The notes under the pieces are model-generated. The model did no database searches. It saw only the letters and a list, made by a program, of their open reading frames with translations, and had not been told where the DNA came from. From Hymenobacter rubripertinctus (lineage in GTDB: Bacteria > Bacteroidota > Bacteroidia > Cytophagales > Hymenobacteraceae): 50,750 bases of DNA. The DNA lies in the NCBI RefSeq assembly GCF_003583925.1, contig NZ_QYCN01000045.1, positions 1-50,750 of the forward strand. Reading direction: 5' to 3'. The position numbers and the translations under genes are program-made. Below, in pieces: positions 9,315-17,895 of this stretch (position 1 is the first letter of the stretch; every line of letters starts with the position of its first letter).

Positions 9315-9896
9315 CTACTTCCGCCGCACCGGCCGGGCGTTTAGCTGGCCGCGCAGCTTGAGCACGTAGGCCAGCAGGCCGGCCGCGAGTAGGGCCAGGG
9401 CCACGGCCAGCAGCTCGCGGGAGGTGCGGGCGCTGGTGGCGGCGTCGGCGGTGGCTTGCAGGTCGCGGAGTTTTTTGTCGCGCTGCCGGTCGCGCTCCTG
9501 CAGGTTGGTAATCTGGTTTTGCAGGTCGTAGAAGCGCTGCTGGGTGCTGCTGCGGTCGGTTTGGGCCACGTTGACCTGCTGCTTGACCTGCTGGTTTTCG
9601 GCCACCACGGCGGCCGTGTTGCGCAGGGTGGCCTCCTGCACCGCCTGAATCAGTTCGGTGTCTTTACGAATGATGCCCTTGAGGGCGTCCACGACTTCCT
9701 GGAGGTCTTTTTTGCTGGGCTTGTTGGCCAGAAAGGCGTTGCGCTGGCCGTTGGCGGCCTCGTATTGGCTCACCAGCCGCTGGCGCTCCTTAATCAGGCC
9801 GGGCAGCGGGTTGGTGGGTGGAGCAGGTGCTGTGGGTGCCTGAGCGAGGGCGGCGGTGCAGGAAAAGGCGAACAGAGCGGGTAGCAGAAATTTCAT
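9315..9896 (-). CDS. Secreted/periplasmic coiled-coil protein with C-terminal membrane anchor
   Basis: 193 residues from the ATG at 9896, chosen because it opens a clear signal peptide (MKFLLPALFAFSCTAALAQA, cleavage near residue 20). The body is a long charged, Gln-rich helix (about residues 40-155) with coiled-coil character. A transmembrane segment follows near 164-182 (LLAVALALLAAGLLAYVL) and then a short basic tail. The expected topology is a periplasmic coiled coil anchored in the inner membrane. I do not recognise a family. TTTGCGCCC lies immediately before the start codon, resembling the promoter end seen at other genes here. It follows the RND exporter on the same strand but is separated from it by a strong terminator. 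Confidence 0.75.
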   Translation of the reverse strand: MKFLLPALFAFSCTAALAQAPTAPAPPTNPLPGLIKERQRLVSQYEAANGQRNAFLANKPSKKDLQEVVDALKGIIRKDTELIQAVQEATLRNTAAVVAENQQVKQQVNVAQTDRSSTQQRFYDLQNQITNLQERDRQRDKKLRDLQATADAATSARTSRELLAVALALLAAGLLAYVLKLRGQLNARPVRRK

Positions 9897-9950
9897 GGGC
9901 GCAAAGGTGGGGAAGTGGTTTTCAGCCCGCAGCGGGCGCGGTGTGTACGC

Positions 9951-9990
9951 AAAAGGCGCCGGGCAGTTCCACGAACTACCCGGCGCCGGC
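9951..9990 (-). terminator. Terminator of the RND exporter gene
   Basis: GGCGCCGGG (9955-9963) pairs with CCCGGCGCC (9979-9987). An inner AGTTC/GAACT extension leaves a three-base loop. On the - strand the stem is followed by TTTTGCG, fitting termination just after the exporter gene. Confidence 0.8.
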
Positions 9991-10012
9991 CGCACTTGCC
10001 TCCACTACAATG

Positions 10013-12307
10013 TCAGGGAACCACCACCGCCTCCCGGATAGCCTTGGGCTTGTGCTTGTAGAGCCACAGAATGAGAATCGGCAGCAGCGTCAGCTCGGCC
10101 ACTACCCCAAACAGCAACGTCAGGCCAATGAGGAAGCCCACGTAAAACGTGCCATCAAAGGAGGAAAAGAGCAGCGTGGAAAAGCCGCCGACCAGAATCA
10201 GGGAGGTGACGATAACAGCTTTGCCGGCCATGAGGTAGGTTTTGCGCACGGCCCGGAACAGGTCGTCTTCCTTGAGCAGCATCAGCTTGAGCTTGCTCAT
10301 GAAGTGGATGGTGTCGTCGACGGCAATGCCGAAGGCAATGGTGAAAATGATGCTCGTGCTCACCTTCATGCTTACCCCGGCCAGGCCCATCACGCCGGCC
10401 ACAATCAGAATCGGAACCAGGTTGGGGATGAGCACTACGATGGTCATGCGCAGGCTGCGGAACAGGGCCAGCACGATGATGGTCACCATCACGATGTCGA
10501 GCGTCATGCCCACAATCATGTCGCGGCTCAGGTTTTCGTTGTTTTTATCGATGAGGTTGGCCGAACCGGTGAGGCGGGTTTGCAGCACCGTCGAGTCGAC
10601 GGACGTGCGCAGAAACTGCCGCAGGCCGGTGTTGAGCGCATGCACCTTGATGCTGCCCACGTCGGCCATGCGGCCGGTGAGGCGGCCGGCGGTGGCATCG
10701 GGCAGGGCCAGGGCCCGGAACTCGGGCTTGCGCCGAAACAGCTTCACCTTGCGCAGCAGCCGCGCCAGCTCGGCCTCATCGGCGGGCAGGCGGTACTCCT
10801 CCACCATGCCGCCATTCAGGGCCTTGCGCACCGATTTGATGATGGTAACCGGCGAGGCCACGAAGTTGAGGCCGTAGCTTTTCTGCAGGTACTTCTCAAT
10901 CTGCTCGGTTTCGCGCAGCACTTCCAAATCGAACACCGTGCGACCGGGGCCGGGGCTCAGGGCCAGCTCGAAGGGCCGCACGCCGGCAAACTGGTCCTCA
11001 AAAAACCGGAAATCCAGCTTCACCGGGTCGTTTTTGGAGAGGTCGTCGAGCAGGGCCGAGTTGATGCGGATGGTAGAAGCCGAGCCAATCGAGACCACCA
11101 GCACCACCGCGCTGATGCCCACCACCCAGTGCCGCCGGGCCAGCACCTGCCGGAACAGGCGGCCCAGTACGCCGTCCCAGCTGTGGCCCTGGGCGCGCGG
11201 CACCCGCAGCTGGGGCTTCTTGAGCAGCATCAGCAGGGCCGGCAGCAGCGTGAAGCTCAGCCCAAACGTGAGCAGAATAGCAATGCCGGTAAACAGGCCG
11301 AAGTTATAAATGGGCCGGATGGAGCTGGTCATCAGCGAAAAGAAGCCGATGCTGGTAGTCAGCGCCGACAGCCCCGAGCCAAACGCCGATTCGCGCATGG
11401 CCACCAGCAGTGCCTGCTTCTTTTCGGCCCCATAGCCCAGCTCGGTGTTGTAACGGGTCATCAGGTGAATGGTGTCCGACATGCCCACCACGAACAGCAT
11501 CACCGGCAGCAGGGCCGTCATCAAATCAATGCTGATGCCGGCCGCCGACATTACGGCCAGCCCCCACAAAATGGCCCCCAGCACCACCACCAGCGGCAGC
11601 ACCACGCCCCACCAGGTCCGGAACGTAAGCCACAGCAGCCCCGTCACGAGCACCACCGACAGGCTCATAAACAGCACCAGCTCGTCCTGCAGCCGGTCTA
11701 CGAATACCGATTGGGCCACCTGCTTGCCGGCCAAATGGTACTGGGCTTCGGCGAAACCCTGGCGGCCCAGCTCCCGGCGCAGGGCGCTCAGCAGCGAGTC
11801 GCCGGGCGGCTTGCTCAGGTTGGGCGAGGTCTGGAACAGGATGGTGGCGGCCCGGGCATCCTGGGAAATCAGGTTGCCCACCAGCCCCGGCGTGCGGTAC
11901 ACCAGCGCCGAATCGAGGGCCCGGCGGCCGGGCTCGTAGGGGTGCAGGTAGGGGATGTTGAACACGCCCGGCCCCTCTACCACCGGGTTGCTGGCGTTGG
12001 TCGGCGACGATACCCGCAGCACGTGCCGCCGCCCGCCCAGAAACCGGGTCAGCGAATCAACCCGGACCAGAAAGGCGGGCGCGAACACCGTCTGGCCCGC
12101 CGGGGCTTCGAGGCCCAGCAGCACGTAGTCGTTGTCGTTGCCAAAGCGGGCCGAATACGCCTCGTAGTAGTCGAGGTCGGGGTCGCCGGCGGGGTAGAAG
12201 TCGTTGAAATTGTAGTTGAACCGCAGCTGGGCCACGAAGAAAACGGCCAGCGCCGTGAGCAGCGCGAGGGCCAGCAGCGTCAGGTGCGCGAGTCGGCGAA
12301 GGGGCAT
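10013..12307 (-). CDS. RND-superfamily exporter (MMPL type)
   Basis: A 764-residue inner-membrane protein with the duplicated RND plan: TM1 (about 8-28), a large periplasmic loop, five TMs, a second TM-loop-TMs repeat, and a short cytoplasmic tail. Each half carries the hallmark of the fourth helix: GMSDTIHLMTRY in the first and GIAVDDTIHFMSK in the second. The acidic residues there are those that relay protons in this family. The length matches single-chain MMPL/SSD-like exporters rather than the ~1000-residue HAE1 drug pumps. The substrate is unknown; relatives move lipids, hopanoids or hydrophobic compounds. No membrane-fusion or outer-membrane partner is adjacent. Confidence 0.88.
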   Translation of the reverse strand: MPLRRLAHLTLLALALLTALAVFFVAQLRFNYNFNDFYPAGDPDLDYYEAYSARFGNDNDYVLLGLEAPAGQTVFAPAFLVRVDSLTRFLGGRRHVLRVSSPTNASNPVVEGPGVFNIPYLHPYEPGRRALDSALVYRTPGLVGNLISQDARAATILFQTSPNLSKPPGDSLLSALRRELGRQGFAEAQYHLAGKQVAQSVFVDRLQDELVLFMSLSVVLVTGLLWLTFRTWWGVVLPLVVVLGAILWGLAVMSAAGISIDLMTALLPVMLFVVGMSDTIHLMTRYNTELGYGAEKKQALLVAMRESAFGSGLSALTTSIGFFSLMTSSIRPIYNFGLFTGIAILLTFGLSFTLLPALLMLLKKPQLRVPRAQGHSWDGVLGRLFRQVLARRHWVVGISAVVLVVSIGSASTIRINSALLDDLSKNDPVKLDFRFFEDQFAGVRPFELALSPGPGRTVFDLEVLRETEQIEKYLQKSYGLNFVASPVTIIKSVRKALNGGMVEEYRLPADEAELARLLRKVKLFRRKPEFRALALPDATAGRLTGRMADVGSIKVHALNTGLRQFLRTSVDSTVLQTRLTGSANLIDKNNENLSRDMIVGMTLDIVMVTIIVLALFRSLRMTIVVLIPNLVPILIVAGVMGLAGVSMKVSTSIIFTIAFGIAVDDTIHFMSKLKLMLLKEDDLFRAVRKTYLMAGKAVIVTSLILVGGFSTLLFSSFDGTFYVGFLIGLTLLFGVVAELTLLPILILWLYKHKPKAIREAVVVP

Positions 12308-12310
12308 ATA

Positions 12311-12334
12311 GTAGCGCGAAGCTTCCGCTGCGCG
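12311..12334. repeat. REP-like element, degenerate copy 2
   Basis: GTAGCGCGAAGCTTCCGCTG continuing to CGCG resembles one arm of the element at 9175-9281, with changes in the centre. It lies four bases upstream of the exporter start codon, between divergent genes. Confidence 0.55.
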
Positions 12335-12492
12335 AATCGTAGAACAAAAGCAGCGTGGGCCGACTGCAGAAAAGGGGTGGGCGGGGCTTCGTCCATGGCG
12401 GAACTATGCCAGTAGTTGCCTACTTTAGGGGTAGCCGAAAGTCAACCGTCGGTTTCCACCATTTGTTTCCTCCTGTTAACTATTGCCTTTCC

Positions 12493-12738
12493 ATGAAAAA
12501 CGCTTTGCTCGCCCTCGCCTTGTTTGCTTTCGTTGGTTCTGCTTCCGCCCACGAAGGCGAGAAAGGCAAGAAAGCCAAAAAAACCGCCGCCTCTACCGAA
12601 GCCAAAGCCCACTGCGACATGGCCGGGAGCATGGGTTCGGCCGGCACGCCCTCGTGCTGCATGAAAAAGGAAGCCAAAACCAGTGCCGCCGCTGCTACGC
12701 CCGCTCCGGCCGCCAAGGTGGTGGGCAAGTCGTTGTAA
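12493..12738 (+). CDS. Small secreted Lys/Ala-rich protein with Cys/His cluster
   Basis: 81 residues from the ATG at 12493, which begins an obvious signal peptide (MKNALLALALFAFVGSASA, cleaved before HEGEKG). The mature ~60 residues are Lys- and Ala-rich and hold His, Cys, a CC pair and several Met residues (HCDMAGSM...SCCMKK), a composition that would suit metal binding. That function is a guess from composition only. TACTTTAG at 12421-12428 may be its promoter element. A 22-bp-arm terminator follows immediately, supporting an independent transcription unit. Confidence 0.7.
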   Translation: MKNALLALALFAFVGSASAHEGEKGKKAKKTAASTEAKAHCDMAGSMGSAGTPSCCMKKEAKTSAAAATPAPAAKVVGKSL

Positions 12739-12750
12739 GTAGACAAAATG

Positions 12751-12801
12751 ATTTAAAAGCAAAAAAGCCGCCCATTCTAGGCGGCTTTTTTGCTTTTAAA
12801 T
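12751..12801. terminator. Exceptionally long perfect terminator hairpin
   Basis: Arms 12751-12772 and 12780-12801 are perfect 22-bp inverted repeats around a seven-base loop, with AAAAAAGCCGCC/GGCGGCTTTTTT at the core. It terminates the small secreted-protein gene and can act in both directions. Confidence 0.9.
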
Positions 12802-12847
12802 CAGAAGATCATACATTCGGCCATTCTATTACAATTCTGATAATTTC

Positions 12848-13966
12848 ATGGAGCTTATCGATCAACTTACTAATCTCGCTTCTCGGGTGCAGAAGCAGTT
12901 AACCCACATTCAGACGGAGGAAGCAACCAAAGCGGCGCTGATAATGCCGTTCATCAATGCGCTCGGTTACAATGTGTTCGACCCGACTGAAGTTGTGCCG
13001 GAATTTATCTGCGACATCGGTACGAAAAAGGGCGAGAAGATAGACTACGCCATCATGCGGGATGGCAAGCCCATTATTCTCTTTGAGTGCAAAAGGGTGG
13101 GGGGTGACCTGACGATTAATAACGCCAGCCAGCTATTTCGCTACTTCCACGTCACGGAGGCCCGCATTGCCATTCTAACCAACGGTTCTACTTACAGGCT
13201 GTTTACCGATCTGGAGCAGCCAAATAAGATGGATGAGCGGCCTTTTATGGAATTTGATTTGTTCAATTTCCACGAAAATGATATTGCTGAAATTAAGAAG
13301 CTCAGCAAGCCTGCTTTCAACATTGATGATATGTTGTTTGCCGCGTACAACATGAAGTACATGCGGGCTTTCAAGAAGTATTTTGATGAGCAGTTCAACC
13401 AGCCTTCGACCGATTTTATCAATTTTGTGTCGAAGCAGGTTTATGATGGCGTCCTGACTTCCAAGCTGAAAGACCAGTTCAGTGCTTTGGTGCATCGTTC
13501 ATTTCATCAGTTTCTGAACGACAAAATCACCATGCGGCTGCGGTCGGCCATGGTAGAAACCAACAGTAGCATGATGGTGGCTGAAATACCCGCCGCTCCT
13601 GTAGCTACTTCCGCGACTTTAGCCGCTGCCGTAGAATTGGATGATAAGGAAATTGAAACTACCGTGGAAGAAACGGAGGGTTTTATGATTGTGCGGGCTA
13701 TTCTGCGCAAAATGGTGTCCGTAAACCGCGTAGTCATGCGCGACGTGCAATCGTACTGCGGAATTCTGCTGGATGACAACAACCGCAAACCTATTTGCCG
13801 CCTGCACTTCAACGGTAGCAAAAAGTTTGTAACCGTGTTCGACATAGAAGGCGGAGAGCGGGTGAACATTAGCTCTTTAGATGAACTGTACGAGTTAGCC
13901 ACGCGCATCCGGGCCGCTGTACAACGCTATGAGAAGAAGCCAGCAGAAACTCCGGTAATAGACTAA
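12848..13966 (+). CDS. Orphan HsdR N-terminal-domain (PD-(D/E)XK) protein
   Basis: A 372-residue protein whose first ~200 residues match the type I restriction enzyme R-subunit N-terminal domain (HSDR_N_2 type). KIDYAIM supplies the catalytic Asp near residue 63, and IILFECKR gives the E-x-K near 75-77. The helicase/translocase part of a real HsdR is absent. The C-terminal ~100 residues (from about 277, GFMIVRAILRKMV) form a separate conserved-looking domain. No HsdM or HsdS is nearby, so it is not a classical type I system. Solo proteins of this type are common in bacteria and phages, with unproven function. The base composition is lower in GC than surrounding genes. The SRPBCC gene begins two bases after the stop. 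Confidence 0.82.
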   Translation: MELIDQLTNLASRVQKQLTHIQTEEATKAALIMPFINALGYNVFDPTEVVPEFICDIGTKKGEKIDYAIMRDGKPIILFECKRVGGDLTINNASQLFRYFHVTEARIAILTNGSTYRLFTDLEQPNKMDERPFMEFDLFNFHENDIAEIKKLSKPAFNIDDMLFAAYNMKYMRAFKKYFDEQFNQPSTDFINFVSKQVYDGVLTSKLKDQFSALVHRSFHQFLNDKITMRLRSAMVETNSSMMVAEIPAAPVATSATLAAAVELDDKEIETTVEETEGFMIVRAILRKMVSVNRVVMRDVQSYCGILLDDNNRKPICRLHFNGSKKFVTVFDIEGGERVNISSLDELYELATRIRAAVQRYEKKPAETPVID

Positions 13967-13968
13967 AT

Positions 13969-14448
13969 TTGCCCACCCTCGAAGTCCTGACCCTCATCAA
14001 CGCCCCACCAGAGCGCTGCTTCCGGCTGGCCCTGAGCGTAGACCTGCACGCCATTTCCACCCGCCAGACCGGCGAAACCATCGTGGCCGGCGTCCGCAGC
14101 GGCGTGCTGCAACCCGGCGACTCCGTGACGTTCCGGGCCCGGCACTTCGGCCTCTGGCAGACGCTCACCAGCAAGGTTACGGAATACGAGGCCCCGCGCT
14201 ACTTCTGCGACGAAATGCAGCGGGGCGCGTTCAAGCGGATGCGGCACGAGCACCATTTTGAGGCCCGGGGTTCGGGCACGCTGATGCGCGACGTGTTCGA
14301 GTTTGCCTCGCCGCTGGGCTTCTTGGGCCAGGCCGTGGACGCGCTGGTGCTCCGGCGCTACCTGCGGCGGTTTCTGGTGGCACGGGGCCGGATGCTGAAG
14401 GAGTACGCCGAAACCGAGGCCTGGCGCACGGTGATGCCGGCCGGGTAA
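13969..14448 (+). CDS. SRPBCC (START-like) family ligand-binding protein
   Basis: 159 residues beginning at a TTG codon. The start is chosen because the N-terminus MPTLEVLTLINAPPERCF aligns with the conserved first strand of SRPBCC proteins and no ATG lies near. The fold is a helix-grip cage for hydrophobic ligands. The RARHFG, RGAFKRM..EHHFE and GTLMRDVFEFASPLG segments are typical of this subgroup, as is the C-terminal long helix. The TTG overlaps a TAAATTTG sequence (13964-13971) that looks like a promoter -7 box. If that box is used, the TTG would not be in the transcript, so read-through from the upstream gene is more likely. The gene heads a group with TIGR03643 and photolyase-like genes. 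Confidence 0.82.
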   Translation: MPTLEVLTLINAPPERCFRLALSVDLHAISTRQTGETIVAGVRSGVLQPGDSVTFRARHFGLWQTLTSKVTEYEAPRYFCDEMQRGAFKRMRHEHHFEARGSGTLMRDVFEFASPLGFLGQAVDALVLRRYLRRFLVARGRMLKEYAETEAWRTVMPAG

Positions 14449-14534
14449 GGGCCGCCTGCCACCCGAAACATCTGCCGAAACCCGGCGGTTGCACAAGCGC
14501 CGGGCGAAGCTGCCCTGGCGCAACCCGCCCCTCC

Positions 14535-14831
14535 ATGTCCAAAAATTCCACCCCGCCCATCGTTCTGTCCGCCGCCGATATCGACCGGGTTATTGAAATG
14601 GGCTGGGAAGACCGCACGCCCTTCGACGCCATTGAGGCGCAGTTTGGCTTGGCCGAAAAGGATGTTATTGCCCTGATGCGCCGCGAAATGAAGGCGTCCT
14701 CGTTCCGGATGTGGCGGGCGCGGGTGACCGGCCGGGCCACCAAGCACCGCGCCCTGCGCCCCGCCGATGTGAACGGCTTCAAAAGCGACCAGCAGCGCAG
14801 CATTTCCCTCAACAAAATCAGCAAGCGCTAG
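14535..14831 (+). CDS. TIGR03643 family small protein
   Basis: 98 residues matching the uncharacterised TIGR03643 family. The match rests on the conserved Trp/Met-rich core EMGWEDRTPFDAIE, QFGL.E.DVI.LMR..MK.SSFR.WR.RV.GR.TKH. The helical pattern resembles a winged or helix-turn-helix DNA-binding segment, but the function is unknown. It lies 86 bp after the SRPBCC gene and 29 bp before the photolyase-like gene, so the three are probably one transcript. The grouping suggests a role in the light or DNA-damage response, which is an inference. Confidence 0.85.
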   Translation: MSKNSTPPIVLSAADIDRVIEMGWEDRTPFDAIEAQFGLAEKDVIALMRREMKASSFRMWRARVTGRATKHRALRPADVNGFKSDQQRSISLNKISKR

Positions 14832-14860
14832 CGCGGCTGCCGCGCCCTCCCCGTTCTGCC

Positions 14861-16036
14861 ATGAGTACGCACCTGCGCAAACTGCACGCCGGCCAGATCC
14901 AGCCCGAAGCTGCCGCCGCCCCCGAAATCAGTTTTCCGACCCGCTACGAGGCTATTCTGGCCCGCATGGCCGCCATCGACCCAGGCCGTTACGGCCGCTC
15001 GCGTAATTTTCTCAACGGGGCGCTTACCTACCTCTCGCCCTACCTGAGTCGGGGTGTCATCAGCACCCGGCAGGTCTACGACGCCCTGCTGGCCCGGGGC
15101 TTTGCCTTCCACGACATGCAGAAGCTGGCCAGTGAGCTGGGCTGGCGCGACTTTTTCCAGCGGGTGTGGGAGGCGAAAGGGGAGGATCTGTTCACCGACT
15201 TGCGCCAGCCCCAGTCCGGCGTGGCGCACCGGCAGCTACCGGCGGCCCTGCCCGCGGTTAGCACCGGCATTGCGGCCGTCGATGCCCACATCGGCCGCCT
15301 CTACGCCACCGGCTACCTGCACAACCACCTGCGCCTGTACGTAGCCAGCCTGGCCTGCAACATTGGGCGGGCGTACTGGGCGGCGCCGGCCGCCTGGCTC
15401 TACTACCACTTGCTCGATGGCGATTTGGCCAGCAACACGTGCAGCTGGCAGTGGGTGGCGGGCGCGTTTGCCAGCAAGCCCTACTACTGCAACCAGGAAA
15501 ACATCAACCACTACACCGGCAGCCAGCAGCGCCACACCTACCTCGACGTGGATTATAGCGAGCTGCCTACGCTACCCGTGCCCCCGGCGCTCCAGGCCAC
15601 CGTCGTGCCCGATTTCACCACCGCGCTGCCCGTTACGCCCGCTCCGGTGCTTGATCCGGCGCTGCCGCTGCTGCTCTACCACAGCTACCACCTCGACCCG
15701 CAGTGGCGCGCCAACGAGCCCGCTAACCGGGTGCTGGTGCTGGAGCCCTCGCACTTCCGGCGCTTCCCGGTGAGCGAAACCGTGCTGGCTTTTATTCAGC
15801 AGCTGGCCCTCGATAATATTCCCGGCGTGCAGGTATTTGTGGGCGAAGTGGCTGAGTTGACACAGCTGGCCCAGGTGCCCGCCATTTACACCCGCCAACA
15901 CCCCTCGTCGGGGCACTATCCCGGCACCCACGACGCCCGCGCCTGGCTGGTGCCGGAAGTGACCGGCTACTTCCCCGGCTTCTTCAACTACTGGAAAAAG
16001 TGCGAAAAGGTGCTGCGCCGGCAAGTGGTAAGGTAG
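14861..16036 (+). CDS. Photolyase/cryptochrome-like FAD-binding protein, domains apparently permuted
   Basis: 391 residues from the ATG at 14861. Residues about 20-225 resemble the C-terminal FAD-binding helical domain of DNA photolyases: GRSRNFLNGALTYLSPYLSRGVIS, ELGWRDFFQRVW, the HNHLRLYVASL helix, and DGDLASNTCSWQWVAG..ASKPYYCNQENIN near the flavin. The part that normally comes first, the alpha/beta domain, seems to follow (about 265-390, with VLVLEPSHFRRFPVSE and IPGVQVFVG, ending YFPGFFNYWKKCEK). Photolyases use FAD and light to split UV dimers. Whether this form repairs DNA is unknown. It is the last gene of the SRPBCC-TIGR03643 group. Confidence 0.82.
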   Translation: MSTHLRKLHAGQIQPEAAAAPEISFPTRYEAILARMAAIDPGRYGRSRNFLNGALTYLSPYLSRGVISTRQVYDALLARGFAFHDMQKLASELGWRDFFQRVWEAKGEDLFTDLRQPQSGVAHRQLPAALPAVSTGIAAVDAHIGRLYATGYLHNHLRLYVASLACNIGRAYWAAPAAWLYYHLLDGDLASNTCSWQWVAGAFASKPYYCNQENINHYTGSQQRHTYLDVDYSELPTLPVPPALQATVVPDFTTALPVTPAPVLDPALPLLLYHSYHLDPQWRANEPANRVLVLEPSHFRRFPVSETVLAFIQQLALDNIPGVQVFVGEVAELTQLAQVPAIYTRQHPSSGHYPGTHDARAWLVPEVTGYFPGFFNYWKKCEKVLRRQVVR

Positions 16037-16043
16037 TAGGACC

Positions 16044-16110
16044 GTAGCGCGAACCGAAGGACAGCGAAGCCAAGCGCCAGCTTCGCGTATCGTTGCTGAC
16101 TACTGACGGA
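16044..16110. repeat. REP-like element, interrupted copy 3
   Basis: GTAGCGCGAA at 16044, then an unrelated insert, then CCAGCTTCGCGTATCGTTGC and GACTACTGA. This parallels 9175-9215 (CCAGCTTCGCGTGTCGTTGC, GACTACCGA). It is clearly the same family as copy 1, but the left part is disrupted. Confidence 0.65.
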
Positions 16111-16143
16111 TTTTATGTGTGTCGTGGCGTGTAGCAAATTGCC

Positions 16144-16151
16144 TACTTTTG
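16144..16151 (+). promoter_or_regulatory. Candidate thyA promoter -7 element
   Basis: TACTTTTG matches the Bacteroidota TAnnTTTG consensus and lies 89 bp upstream of the thyA start codon. No good -33 TTTG is seen at the expected spacing. Confidence 0.45.
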
Positions 16152-16240
16152 GCCTCCTGTTTTGCCGCCCGACCGTTTCTGGAATAGTTTGATAAACTGC
16201 CTGGAAGCTGGTTCGGCCCACGTTTTCGCTACTTCGACCT

Positions 16241-17035
16241 ATGCACCAGTACCACACCCTGCTCCAGCACATCCTCGACCACGGCACGCCGAAAACTGAC
16301 CGTACCGGCACCGGCACGCTCTCGGTGTTCGGCTACCAGATGCGGTTCGATTTGCAGCAAGGCTTCCCGCTGGTGACCACCAAAAAGGTCCACCTCAAAA
16401 GCATCCTCCACGAATTGCTCTGGTTTCTGCGCGGCGACACCAGCAACCAGTCGCTCGAAGCGGTGGGCGTGAGCATCTGGCGGGAGTGGGCCGATGAGCA
16501 CGGCGAGCTGGGTCCCATCTACGGCCAGCAGTGGCGCAGCTGGGCTACGCCCGACGGCCAGAGCATCGACCAGATTGCCCAGATGGTGCACCTGCTGCGC
16601 ACCCAGCCCGACTCGCGCCGCATGGTGGTGAGTGCCTGGAACGTGGCCGAGCTGCCGCTCATGCGCCTCACGCCCTGCCACGCCCTGTTCCAGTTCTACG
16701 TGGCCGATGGCCGGCTCAGCTGCCAACTCTACCAGCGCTCGGCCGACGTGTTTCTGGGCGTGCCCTTCAACATTGCCTCCTACGCCCTGCTCACCCTGAT
16801 GATGGCCCAGGTAACGGGCCTGGAACCCGGCGAATTCATCTGGACCGGCGGCGACACGCATTTATACAGCAACCACCTGGAGCAGGCCCGCCTCCAGCTT
16901 ACCCGCGAACCGCGCCCGCTGCCCCAGATGCGCCTCAACCCGGCTGTAACCGATGTTTTTTCGTTTCAATACGACGACTTTACCCTGGAAAATTACAATC
17001 CTTGGCCCGCCATCAAGGCCCCGGTAGCAGTGTAG
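16241..17035 (+). CDS. thyA: Thymidylate synthase
   Basis: 264 residues, the same length as E. coli ThyA and collinear with it. It converts dUMP to dTMP using methylene-tetrahydrofolate. The catalytic cysteine is C146 in the invariant PCHALFQFYV. DRTGTGTLS (folate/phosphate region), LLWFLRGDT, GPIYGQQWR and the nucleotide-binding QRSADVFLGVPFNIASYALL followed by GGDTHLYSNH are all intact. The usual partner, dihydrofolate reductase, is not next to it here. It is a cytosolic essential enzyme of DNA precursor synthesis, with no sign of anything unusual. Confidence 0.97.
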   Translation: MHQYHTLLQHILDHGTPKTDRTGTGTLSVFGYQMRFDLQQGFPLVTTKKVHLKSILHELLWFLRGDTSNQSLEAVGVSIWREWADEHGELGPIYGQQWRSWATPDGQSIDQIAQMVHLLRTQPDSRRMVVSAWNVAELPLMRLTPCHALFQFYVADGRLSCQLYQRSADVFLGVPFNIASYALLTLMMAQVTGLEPGEFIWTGGDTHLYSNHLEQARLQLTREPRPLPQMRLNPAVTDVFSFQYDDFTLENYNPWPAIKAPVAV

Positions 17036-17269
17036 GTGGTGGGGCCAAACGGCGGGCTGAGCCTGGGCCGCTACCAGATTGGGCGGGGCGGCAAAACTGC
17101 TCAGCCTCATCCCGGGCGTAGGGGGCGCACCTGCATGAGAGCAGAAGGCAACGCCCGGGAGACTGAGCCGTCCGGATTATCCACCATTCTGCCGTTGCGT
17201 AGGCAGGTTGTTTCAGAAACCAGGCGTCTTCCCTGGAGTTACCCACTGGCTTTGTGCGCGCGGGCCATA
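17036..17269. other. Intergenic region downstream of thyA
   Basis: 234 bp between thyA and the convergent outer-membrane barrel remnant. I see no gene, clear terminator or repeat in it. Confidence 0.4.
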
Positions 17270-17824
17270 TTACCTGACGGCCCGTCCCTCATCTTCCGCA
17301 CTGCCCGAAACCCGGCCCTTGCGGCTGAAGGTGGATTTACCAAATCGGTACGTGAAGCGGGCGGATAGCTGCTGAACATTGCGTGTTTGCATGATATCCA
17401 CATCGATGCCATTGAACTGGCTGTAGAAGGCCTCCCGGTACGTGTTCGATAAGTCGGCGGCCGTTACCTGCACGTTCCCCCTGCCCTTGAGTACCGGCTT
17501 CTGGAAGCTCAGATTTATCGTACCCGAAGCTCGGGCACGATAAATCTGAGCGGCGCTGGGCGCGTTATAGGTATAGCTGACCTCCAGCGTCATGCTCTTG
17601 GGTAGCGTAAATATCTGCTGACCATTCGCCAGTAGGCTCCAGGCTTGGATACCAATGGTGGCTCCATCGAAGTTGGACGACGTTTTTGTGTGGAAAAGCA
17701 CGGCCGTATGCTGCATCCTCCACCATGTGGTCAGGTGCGTAGGCGCGGTCAGCGTGAGCGTAACATCCCGCACCCGGTCCAGGTTGGCCCGGGTATACCG
17801 GATTACCCGGGCTTGCTCGTTAAA
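17270..17824 (-). pseudogene. C-terminal fragment of an outer-membrane beta-barrel (TonB-dependent receptor-like) protein
   Basis: The frame is open from 17824, where TGA (17825-17827) closes it upstream, to 17270. It reads like the last ~180 residues of an OMP_b-brl_3-type receptor: alternating strands such as THLTTWWRMQHTAVLFHTKT, WSLLANGQQIFTLPKSMTLEVSYTYNAP and a final FTYRFGKSTFS strand. Such receptors are normally 750-900 residues, with an N-terminal carboxypeptidase-like and plug domain, and none of that is present. No credible start or signal peptide exists. It is therefore a truncated remnant. Beta-barrel assignment is by strand pattern. Confidence 0.7.
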
Positions 17825-17895
17825 TCAGGCCATAAGCATGAAACCGTTTTGAGAAAAATACATCTAAGAATAGGACAAGCCTCGTAGATGGGCGC

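Noticed and set aside
9818..12415. 865-residue + strand frame opposite the RND exporter
   Set aside because: Gln/His/Arg-rich antisense artefact of a GC-rich gene; no domain or promoter.
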